Translations under genes and position numbers: made by a program
In this document: one piece after another, positions 1 to 6,156 of the stretch
Layout: every line of letters begins with the position of its first letter
How positions within the stretch are numbered: position 1 is the stretch's first letter
Notes under the pieces: model-generated
What the model was told of the DNA's origin: nothing
Databases searched by the model: none
What the model saw: only the letters and a program-made list of their open reading frames with translations
DNA from: Pirellulales bacterium
Lineage (GTDB): Bacteria > Planctomycetota > Planctomycetia > Pirellulales > Thermoguttaceae
NCBI GenBank assembly: GCA_030642635.1
Contig: DAOWNK010000066.1
Span: 1-13,069 of the forward strand
Reading direction: 5' to 3'
Length of the DNA stretch: 13,069 bases

Positions 1-83
1 AGTACATCAAGCCGGTCTACGTGCCGCAAGAGTACAAGCCGCCTCGCGAGTTGCCGCCGCCGTACATCGCCCCGCCAAAGTAA
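1..83 (+). CDS. C-terminal tail of an unidentified Pro/Tyr-rich protein (partial)
   Basis: Only the last 26 codons are present, in the frame starting at base 3 and ending with TAA at 81-83. The tail reads YIKPVYVPQEYKPP followed by RELPPPYIAPPK. It is rich in Pro, Tyr and Lys, as seen in disordered tails of exported or envelope proteins. The codon pattern is G/C at third positions, like the neighbours, and no longer reading frame competes on this strand. It ends 9 bases before the stop of the converging permease gene. The function cannot be told from this fragment, and it could also be an open frame of no importance. Confidence 0.5.
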   Translation, partial: YIKPVYVPQEYKPPRELPPPYIAPPK

Positions 84-92
84 ACAGCGGTG

Positions 93-1097
93 CTAAGCCG
101 CAAGCGGCTTTGGAGTACGTCCCAGCAACAGCCAAAGGAAAAACGGCCCGCCCAAAAGTGCAGTTATAATGCCGACCGGCAGCTCGGTCGGGGCAATGAT
201 CGTTCGGGCGAGCGTGTCGCACAGCACCAAAAACATCCCGCCGAACAACAGCGTCGCGACGCTCAGCCAGCGGTGGTCCGGGCCGATCAACAGCCGGCAG
301 ATGTGCGGGGCCATCAGGCCGACGAACCCGATCGGGCCGCAGATCGCCACCACACCGCCGACCATCAACGACGCGGCGAAAAACAACGCCTTCTTCACCC
401 TGTCCACCTCGACCCCACGACTGGCGGCCAGCTCGTCGCCGGTGGCCAGCAGGTTCAGTTCGTGTGTCAGGTACAACACGATCAGGCAACCGGCCACGAC
501 AAACGGCGCTACGCTGAGCACGTCGTGGAAATCGACGACGTTTTCCAGGCCGCCCATCACCCAGCGGAGCATACGGAAGGTGCGAGTAAAATCGCTTAGA
601 TACTGTAGCAGCAGTATCACGCTGGAGAAGAAGAAACTCACCGCAACACCGGCCAGCAGCATCGTGGTGGTGGAGAACCCGCGTTTCACCCGGGTCAGGC
701 CGTAGACCAGCAGGATCGTCGCCATCGCACCGCCCAATGCACAAACCGAGACGCTCGATATTCCAAAACGGTGCAGATACGTGAACGTCCAGCCGGTGTG
801 AATGCACACGACCGCCCCTAGCGACGCGCCGCTGGCGATGCCCAGCGTGAACGGCGTGGCCAACGGGTTGCGGAACATCGCCTGAAACGCCATGCCGCTT
901 ACGGCCAGCGCCGAGCCGGCCAGAAACGCAACTGCCACACGCGGGATGCGAATCTTCCAGAGGATGTCGGCCTGCGGCCGGTCCAACTCGCCCGTCCAAA
1001 GCGTGCTGTATGGAATGTGCTCGATACCACAGAACGGCGCGACAGCGATCACCAGCACGGCGAGGATAAACAGGGTTAGTAGGATGAAGGGTTTCAT
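93..1097 (-). CDS. btuC: BtuC/FecCD-type ABC transporter permease
   Basis: This 334-residue integral membrane protein forms the translocation channel of a type II ABC importer for cobalamin, haem or siderophores. It has the FecCD-family hallmarks: the RIPRVAVAFLAGSALAVSG segment near residues 50-68, FRNPLATPF just after it, GPIGFVGLMAPHICR near 257-271 (the loop region that contacts the ATPase), and PTELPVG followed by LLGGPFFLWLL at the end. About ten hydrophobic segments are visible, and the length is normal. The start ATG at 1095-1097 is followed by a typical first membrane helix. It is the third gene of an operon behind the binding protein and ATPase, but a 152-base gap filled by a heptamer-repeat element separates it from the ATPase. 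Its stop TAG and last residues (PLAA) come from a GCCGC hairpin repeat. The substrate (corrinoid) is inferred from the binding protein. Confidence 0.93.
   Translation of the reverse strand: MKPFILLTLFILAVLVIAVAPFCGIEHIPYSTLWTGELDRPQADILWKIRIPRVAVAFLAGSALAVSGMAFQAMFRNPLATPFTLGIASGASLGAVVCIHTGWTFTYLHRFGISSVSVCALGGAMATILLVYGLTRVKRGFSTTTMLLAGVAVSFFFSSVILLLQYLSDFTRTFRMLRWVMGGLENVVDFHDVLSVAPFVVAGCLIVLYLTHELNLLATGDELAASRGVEVDRVKKALFFAASLMVGGVVAICGPIGFVGLMAPHICRLLIGPDHRWLSVATLLFGGMFLVLCDTLARTIIAPTELPVGIITALLGGPFFLWLLLGRTPKPLAA
95..110. repeat. GCCGC hairpin repeat, copy A
   Basis: AAGCCGC-AA-GCGGCTT is a perfect 7-base-pair hairpin. It lies between the stop codons of two converging genes and overlaps the end of the btuC-like gene, giving that protein its last residues and its TAG. 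The same core occurs at 2065-2115 (twice), 5350-5359 and 10614-10629. It could end transcription in both directions, though no T-run follows. Confidence 0.75.
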
Positions 1098-1113
1098 TGT
1101 TCAGAGTATAAAC

Positions 1114-1257
1114 AAGGGATTAGGGATTGGGGATTAGGGATTAGGATTTTGCTTTTCATCTCTTCCCTCTTCTCTTTTCCCTCTTCTCTCTTCTTCCTTC
1201 CTAATCCCTAATCCCCAATCCCTAATCCCTTCCTCCCAATCCCTAATCCCTAATCCC
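1114..1257 (-). repeat. Heptamer-arm inverted-repeat element 1
   Basis: The arms at 1114-1145 and 1200-1231 are exact 32-base reverse complements. On the minus strand, bases 1257 down to 1160 are 14 consecutive 7-base units in unbroken register: GGGATTA or GGGATTG (seven times), GGAGGAA once, then a purine core of GGAAGGA, AGAAGAG (three times), GGAAAAG and GGAAGAG. A short ATGAAAAGC-type turn follows, and then the opposite arm. The element lies between the ATPase and permease genes of one operon and supplies the ATPase stop codon. Either strand of an arm has four G3-G4 runs with 3-4 base loops, a canonical G-quadruplex pattern. Closest known analogy: the STRR heptanucleotide repeats of filamentous cyanobacteria. 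Confidence 0.85.
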
Positions 1258-2050
1258 TCACTTGCGGCACGATCACCGGAACCGTCGCCCTGGGGTGATC
1301 GACCAGTGTGAACGGCGTATCGTAAATTCGCCGCAGTACGTCCGTGTTCATAATTTCGTCGGGCCGGCCGTCGAACATCACGGTTCCGTTGCGCATCGCC
1401 ACCACGCGGTCGCTTTCCAGGACGGCATGGTTCAGGTCATGTGTGACGGCGACGACGGTAATGCCCGAGGCCTTGTTCGCCTCGGCCAGCAGCCGTCGGA
1501 TATCGGCCTGGTGGCGGTAGTCGAGAAATGTTGTCGGCTCGTCCAGCAGCAGCACCTCTGCGCCTTGTGCCAGCGCGGCGGCGATGAACACCTTTTGACG
1601 CTCGCCGCCGCTTAGTGTTTCAAGCGGCCGGTCGGCAAACTCGGCGGTCCCGGTCTGTTCGAGCACCCGGCGGACCACCTGCCGGTCCTCGCGCCCGACC
1701 GTGGTCAGCGGGCTTAGGTACGGGTATCGGCCCATCAGCACGAACTGCTCGACCGTAAACGGCGAAACATGGCCGTCGGCCTGTGGCACGTAGCTGATCC
1801 GGCGTGCCAACTCTCGCTGGCTGTATCGGTGCAGCGGCCGGCCGAAGACCTCGATCCGGCCGGTCCAGCCGGTCAGTATCCGGTCGATACATTTCAGCAG
1901 CGTAGTTTTTCCCGCACCGTTCGGACCGACAATCGCCACGTACCGGCCCTGCTCGACGCTCAGCGACACGTCGCGCAATATCTCGTTGACACCGATGCTG
2001 AAGCACAGGTCGCGGATGTCAACGGCAGTGTTGTCGGCGGGTGGGTGCAT
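1250..2050 (-). CDS. btuD: BtuD/FecE-type ABC transporter ATPase
   Basis: This 266-residue cytoplasmic ATPase would drive import through the neighbouring permease. Walker A is GPNGAGKT (42-49), the Q-loop is YVPQ (Q90), the ABC signature is LSGGERQ (146-152), Walker B is VLLLDE (166-171) and the switch histidine is H204 in THDLNH. The FTVEQFVLMGRYPY segment after the Q-loop is typical of the FepC/BtuD group, which serves cobalamin and ferric chelates. The ATG at 2048-2050 lies 6 bases after the TAA of the binding protein, so the two are almost certainly translated from one mRNA, though no clear Shine-Dalgarno is visible. The last residues (VRD) and the TAG stop are read from the first GGGATTA unit of the downstream repeat, so the natural C-terminus has been replaced or trimmed by the element. 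Confidence 0.93.
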   Translation of the reverse strand: MHPPADNTAVDIRDLCFSIGVNEILRDVSLSVEQGRYVAIVGPNGAGKTTLLKCIDRILTGWTGRIEVFGRPLHRYSQRELARRISYVPQADGHVSPFTVEQFVLMGRYPYLSPLTTVGREDRQVVRRVLEQTGTAEFADRPLETLSGGERQKVFIAAALAQGAEVLLLDEPTTFLDYRHQADIRRLLAEANKASGITVVAVTHDLNHAVLESDRVVAMRNGTVMFDGRPDEIMNTDVLRRIYDTPFTLVDHPRATVPVIVPQVRD

Positions 2051-2056
2051 GATAAT

Positions 2057-3013
2057 TTAATCAGCCGCTTGCGGCTTAGCATGGCGGTGTAATTGTGTTG
2101 CGAAGCCGCAAGCGGATGGATGATGGATCAGCCGGGCAAGGTGCTCGGCCAGTCGGATGAAGCTCGGCCCCGGCACCGTGGCACGATCGTCGGCCACCAC
2201 GTAGACCCGGCCGGTGCGGACCGCCTCGACTCCGGCAAGGCGCTGCCAGTCGGCGCCTATCGACTCGGCACCAAGCCGCTCGGCCGTTGCTTCCGGGACC
2301 AGGTCGATGATTACCTCCGGGTTCATGTGCAAAATTCCTTCGGTCGAGACGACCGGAAATCGTGCGACGCCTTGGCTGTATGCGTTCCGGCCGCCGGCCA
2401 GTTCGACTATCCGATCGATATGGCCGTCGCGGCCGGCGATGTAAACGTCTTCCAGCCGGCCGCAGCCGAAGGTCCGATCGACGGCGACCATCACACTGCG
2501 TCGCGGCAGTGTTGCGGTCTTTCGGCGTATGCGGTCCATGCGTGCGTGGATGTCGGCGACGATTGTCTCGGCTTTCTCTTCCATGCCGCATGTTCGTCCG
2601 AGGTCGGTGATCGAATCGACTATTCCTTCGATGTTCTGATGGCAGACGGCCAGTGTCTTTATCCCCAGCTTGCCGAACGCCTGCCGCGAGCGGTCGTCTT
2701 CGATCAATATGACGACAAGCTCCGGCCGCAGTGCAACGACTGCCTCGAAGTTCAGATCGAGGAACCCGCCGATTTTTGTCCGGGTTTTGGCCTGCGGCGG
2801 ATAGTTGCAAAATCGCGTTACCCCGACCACCCGATCGCCGAGTCCCAGTGCGAAGAGCGTTTCGGTAATGCTCGGCGCGGTGGAGACAATCCGGCGGCAC
2901 GTTCGGACATTGCCGGTGACGCTATCGCACGGCCGGTCCAACAGCCCTTTTGCCCAAAAGCTTCCGGCAAAGACCAGCACCACGACGACGGTTAGTATGA
3001 TATTATTGCGCAT
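2057..3013 (-). CDS. btuF: BtuF-like periplasmic cobalamin/iron-chelate binding protein
   Basis: This 318-residue substrate-binding protein has the TroA/BtuF fold (helical backbone, cluster A-2). Residues 41-105 carry the BtuF-like signature: RIVSTAPSITE, LFALGLGDRVVGVTRFCNYP, KIGGF and ALRPELVV. Residues 4-24 form a hydrophobic N-terminal segment without a lipobox cysteine, so the protein is either secreted or anchored by an uncleaved helix. I start at ATG 3011-3013 because the segment that follows is a proper export signal. The in-frame upstream ATG at 3152-3154 would translate through hairpin repeats. It is the first gene of the operon. The family covers cobalamin, haem and siderophore binders; cobalamin is the best guess from the sequence pattern. 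About the last 21 codons, after LARLI, run through a pair of inverted GCCGC repeats and look like repeat-derived extension. Confidence 0.88.
   Translation of the reverse strand: MRNNIILTVVVVLVFAGSFWAKGLLDRPCDSVTGNVRTCRRIVSTAPSITETLFALGLGDRVVGVTRFCNYPPQAKTRTKIGGFLDLNFEAVVALRPELVVILIEDDRSRQAFGKLGIKTLAVCHQNIEGIVDSITDLGRTCGMEEKAETIVADIHARMDRIRRKTATLPRRSVMVAVDRTFGCGRLEDVYIAGRDGHIDRIVELAGGRNAYSQGVARFPVVSTEGILHMNPEVIIDLVPEATAERLGAESIGADWQRLAGVEAVRTGRVYVVADDRATVPGPSFIRLAEHLARLIHHPSACGFATQLHRHAKPQAAD
2065..2115. repeat. Paired inverted GCCGC repeats, copies B1/B2
   Basis: CCGCTTGCGGCTT (2065-2077) and its exact reverse complement AAGCCGCAAGCGG (2103-2115) flank 25 bases. Each half is also a small hairpin by itself. 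The whole unit is inside the 3' end of the btuF-like gene and is translated as its last 20 or so residues. The 19 bases 2097-2115 are identical, in reverse orientation, to 10617-10635. Confidence 0.75.
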
Positions 3014-3031
3014 GCGAATATAGCTTTGTAG

Positions 3032-3098
3032 GGTGCGTGCAACGCACCGTAATCGTACCATTATTACCATGCGCCGTGCAAGCACGGCGGCTAAATGA
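3032..3098. repeat. Two small hairpin repeats between divergent operons
   Basis: GGTGCGT-GCA-ACGCACC (3032-3048) and CGCCGTGC-AA-GCACGGCG (3072-3089) are perfect stems of 7 and 8 pairs. The second is followed by GGCTAAATGA, which also ends the hairpin pair at 6045-6125 (6119-6128), so they belong to one family. They occupy the 125-base gap between the importer and lactate operons and lie upstream of the lutA promoter. Confidence 0.7.
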
Positions 3099-3103
3099 GA
3101 CTG

Positions 3104-3132
3104 TTGGCGCAACTCCGACAATACGATATAAA
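3104..3132 (+). promoter_or_regulatory. Sigma70-like promoter of lutA, probably leaderless
   Basis: TTGGCG (3104-3109), a 17-base spacer, then TATAAA (3127-3132). The -35 matches 4 of 6 and the -10 matches 5 of 6 consensus bases. The lutA ATG begins at 3139, six bases after the -10, so transcription would be expected to start at or within a base or two of the ATG itself. No Shine-Dalgarno precedes the ATG, in agreement. Confidence 0.5.
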
Positions 3133-3138
3133 AAGCAT

Positions 3139-3900
3139 ATGATTCAACCGGCAAACACCCCGGCGCCTAGGCAAGACGATCCGCCGTATCGGCCGGGTGA
3201 GCCGGTCGCGTTGTTTATCCCCTGCTATATCGACCAGTTCTACCCGCACGTGGCCGACGCCACCGTCAAGCTGCTTCAGCGGTACGACGTGCCGGTCGTC
3301 TATCCAGAGGCACAAACCTGCTGCGGCCAGCCGGCGTTCAACTCGGGCTACTGGAAAGAGTCCAAGCGTGTAATCCGCCATTTCTGCAACGTGTTCGAAA
3401 AGTATCGCTGGATCGTCTCGCCGTCCGGTTCCTGCACGGCGATGTGCCGTGTGTTCTTCGGGCACGTCGCCCCGGACGAGCGGATAGTTTCCATCGGCCG
3501 CCGCGTGTTCGAGTTGACCGAGTTCCTCGTTGACGTTCTTGGTGTGACTGATACCGGGGCGACGTATCCGCATAAAGTCACCATGCACAACGGCTGCCAT
3601 ACGCGGCGCGAGTTGGGCGTGGTCGAACAACCGCTTACGCTGCTTAAGAACATCCGCGAGCTGACCTACTGCGAGTTGCCCGACATGGCCGACTGCTGCG
3701 GGTTCGGCGGCACGTTCAGTGTGAAAATGGCCGGCACCTCGCTTGCCATGGGGGAAACAAAGGTGGAGAATATCGTCAAAAGCGGCGCCGAGGTGGTCGT
3801 CTCGCCGGACGCCAGTTGCCTGATGCACATCGGCGGCATCATGCAGCGCACGCCGGCGGCACAGCACATTCAAATAAAGCATATTGCGGAGTTGTTGTGA
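3139..3900 (+). CDS. lutA: LutA, L-lactate oxidation Fe-S protein
   Basis: This 253-residue cytoplasmic (Fe-S)-binding subunit belongs to the LutABC (YkgEFG) complex that oxidises L-lactate to pyruvate. It has two cysteine-rich CCG domains as in heterodisulfide reductase subunit B and GlpC: C29, CCGQP at 61-65 with SCTAMC at 98-103; then NGCH at 151-154, DCCGFGG at 185-191 and C227. The length matches LutA. I start at ATG 3139 because the frame upstream runs through hairpin repeats. No Shine-Dalgarno precedes it, but a sigma70-like promoter ends 6 bases before the ATG, suggesting a leaderless message. Its TGA overlaps the GTG of lutB by four bases. The family assignment is firm; lactate as the substrate is known for the family, not shown here. 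Confidence 0.95.
   Translation: MIQPANTPAPRQDDPPYRPGEPVALFIPCYIDQFYPHVADATVKLLQRYDVPVVYPEAQTCCGQPAFNSGYWKESKRVIRHFCNVFEKYRWIVSPSGSCTAMCRVFFGHVAPDERIVSIGRRVFELTEFLVDVLGVTDTGATYPHKVTMHNGCHTRRELGVVEQPLTLLKNIRELTYCELPDMADCCGFGGTFSVKMAGTSLAMGETKVENIVKSGAEVVVSPDASCLMHIGGIMQRTPAAQHIQIKHIAELL
3888..3891 (+). promoter_or_regulatory. Ribosome binding site deciding the GTG start of lutB
   Basis: GGAG inside the lutA coding end, 5 bases before GTG 3897. This favours GTG 3897 over the in-frame ATG at 3816, which lies well inside lutA. Confidence 0.6.
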
Positions 3901-5399
3901 CAACCGAAAATCTCCATCTCGAAGGCGCTCCGTTCCTGAAGGAACAAAATCGGGGACTGTACGAACCGGCCGGGCCGAAGGCCACCTACGAGGCGGCTGT
4001 GCGGTCCACCGAGAATAACCGCGAGATCACCGACGCCATTCCATACTGGCAAGACTGGCGCAATGCGGCCGAACAAATCAAAACCTTCGCGGTGGCCAAC
4101 CTCGATAAACTGCTCGTGCAGTTCGAGCAGAACATCACCGCTCGCGGAGCTACCGTGCTGTGGGCGGAAACCGCCGAAGAGGCCAACCGACTGGTGCTGG
4201 ACATCGCCCGACGGCACAACGTCAAAACCGTTGTGAAGGGTAAGTCGATGGTAAGCGAGGAGATGGAGTTGAACCACGCGTTCCAGTCCGCCGGTATCCG
4301 GGCGATGGAGACCGACTTGGGCGAGTACATCGTGCAGTTGGCCGGCCAGCGGCCCACGCACATCGTCACCCCGGCGCTGCACCTGTCGGCCGAGGACGTC
4401 GGAAAACTGTTCGAGGAAAAACTCGGCGAACCGTTCAGTGCCGAGCACGAGCACCTTACGAACATCGCCCGGCGGCATTTGCGCGAGGAATACCTTAAGG
4501 CCGACATGGGTATGTCCGGCTGTAACTTTGCCGTGGCCGATACCGGCACGCTGGCGGTGGTCGAGAACGAAGGGAACGTCGGGCTGTCTACCTCCACCCC
4601 GCCGGTGCACGTCGCGCTGGTCGGCATCGAGAAGATGCTTCCGTCGATCGACTACCTGCCGGTCTTCTTGAACCTGCTGGCCAGGGTCGGCACCGGGCAG
4701 AAGCTGACCAGCTATACGCACCTGATCCACGGCGCAACGCCGGGCAAGGAATTGTACGTCATATTGCTGGACAACGGACGGACGAAAATACTGCAAGACC
4801 CGGCCGCGCGGAAGGCGCTCACGTGCATCCGCTGCGGCATGTGTCTGAACGTCTGCCCGGTTTACCGCCGGGTGGGCGGTTGGGCATACGGCTGGGTATA
4901 TCCGGGGCCGATCGGTTCGATCATCACGCCGCACCTGGTCGGGCTGAAGCAGGCCGGCACGCTGCCGTTCGCATCGTCGCTGTGCGGGGCGTGCAGCGAG
5001 GTCTGCCCGGTGAAGGTCGATATATCGCACCAGCTTGTCCACCTGCGGCATCGGGCGGTGAACGAGCCGTCGCCGGCAAACTCGCTCATCGACCGGATAA
5101 CATGGAACGTCTGGGCCTGGGCCATGTGCGGGCCGGTGCGATACAGTCTGGCGGCCTGGGCGATGCGCGTCGGTATGCGCATAATCGGGCTGGTCCCACG
5201 CTCGCTGCACGTCGACAAGCTGCGTGCCTGGACCCGGGGCCGCGAGCTGCCGCCACTTTCAGGCCCTGCATTCAGAACACGATGGATGCGTCGCCGGACA
5301 GATCGCAAAGTGGCGGAGTTGCGCAAAGACGTTTGCGGATCGTGTTGTGCCGCTTGCGGTTTAGCAAAACAGAAAAAAAACGAGAGCAACCGGCCATGA
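3897..5399 (+). CDS. lutB: LutB, LUD-domain/ferredoxin-type lactate oxidation subunit
   Basis: This is a 500-residue subunit of the LutABC complex. The N-terminal two thirds is the LUD domain (VVKGKSMVSEE at 112-122, NFAVADTGTLAVVENEGNVG at 210-229). Then comes a two-cluster ferredoxin region with C310, C313, C316, C320 and C363, C366, C370, each series followed by Pro. I choose GTG 3897 because GGAG (3888-3891) lies 5 bases before it, it overlaps the lutA stop, and the next residues (TTENLHLEG) start the conserved part. The protein is about 25 residues longer than usual. The tail after about residue 475 contains a GCCGC repeat read as a cysteine cluster (C480, C483, C484, C487) and then an A8 tract. 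ATGA overlap with lutC indicates translational coupling. The A AAA AAC at 5375-5381 is in the right frame for a -1 slip into lutC. Confidence 0.95.
   Translation: MTTENLHLEGAPFLKEQNRGLYEPAGPKATYEAAVRSTENNREITDAIPYWQDWRNAAEQIKTFAVANLDKLLVQFEQNITARGATVLWAETAEEANRLVLDIARRHNVKTVVKGKSMVSEEMELNHAFQSAGIRAMETDLGEYIVQLAGQRPTHIVTPALHLSAEDVGKLFEEKLGEPFSAEHEHLTNIARRHLREEYLKADMGMSGCNFAVADTGTLAVVENEGNVGLSTSTPPVHVALVGIEKMLPSIDYLPVFLNLLARVGTGQKLTSYTHLIHGATPGKELYVILLDNGRTKILQDPAARKALTCIRCGMCLNVCPVYRRVGGWAYGWVYPGPIGSIITPHLVGLKQAGTLPFASSLCGACSEVCPVKVDISHQLVHLRHRAVNEPSPANSLIDRITWNVWAWAMCGPVRYSLAAWAMRVGMRIIGLVPRSLHVDKLRAWTRGRELPPLSGPAFRTRWMRRRTDRKVAELRKDVCGSCCAACGLAKQKKNESNRP
5344..5364. repeat. GCCGC hairpin repeat, copy C, inside the lutB 3' end
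   Basis: CCGC-TT-GCGG at 5350-5359, with flanks (TGTTGTG before, TTTAGC after) resembling the copies at 2065-2115 with one or a few changes. It is translated as part of the CGSCCAACGLA tail of LutB. Confidence 0.6.
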
Positions 5400-6049
5400 C
5401 CACAACCAGCCGCGAAAACATACTCGCTCGGGTGCGCACCGCGTTGCAAACACACCCGCCGGTCGAACGGCCGCCGGCGCCGGAGGTCTGGCCGAGCACC
5501 GGTCCGACCACCGAGCAACTTGTAGAACAGTTCACATGCGAGTTGGAGGCGGTAAGCGGTGAGTTGATCCGATGCGGCTCGATGGCTGAGGCACGGCGGA
5601 AGCTAGCCGAACTGGCGGAGCGGTCGGACTGGCGGACGCTCGGTGCGGTCGATTGCCGGCTCTGCCGCGAGTTGGCCGCCGACGTGCCCGCCGAGCGGAT
5701 CACATGGACGCACGATGGTTGGGACGCTAATGAGATGGCCGAACTTTCGGTCGGGCTGGTTGCGGCCGAGATGCTGCTGGCCGACACGGGCACGTGCGTG
5801 GTGGCCAACGACACGGCCGAGCAACGGCTGATGTGCTACCTGCCGCCGGCGTGCGTGGTTGTGGCCACCGTCGAACAGTTGGTCGAGCACATGCCGGCCG
5901 GATGGGCGGAGATTGCCCGGCGGACCGCCCAGCCGGACCGTCGCGGCGAGTTCGTTTTAATCACAGGTCCCAGCCGGACGGCCGATATAGAAAAGATACT
6001 AATTCTTGGTGTCCACGGCCCGAAGCAGCTCGTGGTTGTGCTGATTTAG
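5396..6049 (+). CDS. lutC: LutC, LUD-domain lactate utilisation protein
   Basis: This is a 217-residue LUD-domain (formerly DUF162) protein, the third subunit of the LutABC lactate-oxidising system. Typical motifs are LSVGLVAAEMLLADTGT (117-133), the PPACVVVATVEQLVEHM stretch near 150-166, and GPSRTADIEKILILGVHGP (191-209), which belongs to the nucleotide-like fold shared with LutB. The ATG overlaps the lutB stop (ATGA). GAGAG lies about 10 bases upstream as a weak ribosome site, and coupling to lutB is likely to matter more. Length is close to normal. The protein ends VVVLI and the TAG stop is the TAG of the hairpin repeat that begins at 6045, so the repeat defines the exact end of the gene. 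The reading frame is open upstream through the 3' part of lutB back to 4823. Confidence 0.94.
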   Translation: MTTTSRENILARVRTALQTHPPVERPPAPEVWPSTGPTTEQLVEQFTCELEAVSGELIRCGSMAEARRKLAELAERSDWRTLGAVDCRLCRELAADVPAERITWTHDGWDANEMAELSVGLVAAEMLLADTGTCVVANDTAEQRLMCYLPPACVVVATVEQLVEHMPAGWAEIARRTAQPDRRGEFVLITGPSRTADIEKILILGVHGPKQLVVVLI

Positions 6050-6125
6050 CCCCGGGTGAATACACCCGGGGCAACCATTGCCAGTGGTGCAGGCATTGCC
6101 CGCCGTGTATTCACGGCGGGCTAAA
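6045..6125. repeat. Hairpin-pair repeat at the lutC stop
   Basis: Hairpin 1: CCCCGGGTG-AATA-CACCCGGGG (6050-6071). Hairpin 2: GCCCGCCGTG-TATT-CACGGCGGGC (6098-6121). TTTAG at 6045-6049 pairs with CTAAA at 6121-6125 to close a three-way structure. The lutC stop TAG (6047-6049) is part of the repeat. Bases 6044-6072 are identical to 11745-11773. It may terminate or insulate the lut operon; no T-run is present. Confidence 0.8.
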
Positions 6126-6143
6126 TGACGAATTCCCGAACAT

Positions 6144-6147
6144 GGAG
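6144..6147 (+). promoter_or_regulatory. Ribosome binding site favouring ATG 6157 of the CPBP gene
   Basis: GGAG, 9 bases before ATG 6157. The alternative ATG at 6142 has no purine-rich site before it. Confidence 0.45.
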
Positions 6148-6156
6148 TCATCAACA

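Noticed and set aside
95..110. Classical intrinsic terminators at the hairpin repeats
   Set aside because: None of the hairpins is followed by a T-run on either strand, so termination by the standard mechanism is not supported; a role in ending transcripts remains only a possibility.
7..999. Long open frame of 330 codons on the minus strand
   Set aside because: It is antiparallel-frame shadow of the permease gene; the translation is Arg/Gly/His-rich with no membrane helices, while the other frame gives a perfect FecCD protein.
1114..1257. CRISPR array or minisatellite inside a gene
   Set aside because: No spacers of even length exist; the units are 7 bases, directly adjacent and inverted across the centre, and no gene reads through the element.
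3014..3138. Cobalamin riboswitch ahead of the importer operon
   Set aside because: The gap is only 125 bases, is filled by two hairpin repeats, and lacks the conserved B12-box sequence.
3014..3154. Longer N-termini for the btuF-like gene (ATG 3154) and lutA (ATG 3037)
   Set aside because: Both would translate through hairpin repeats and put residues ahead of a normal export signal (btuF) or a normal LutA start.
3870..5210. 446-codon open frame on the minus strand opposite lutB
   Set aside because: High-GC shadow frame; the product is Arg/Gln-rich and featureless, and lutB on the plus strand has all family motifs.
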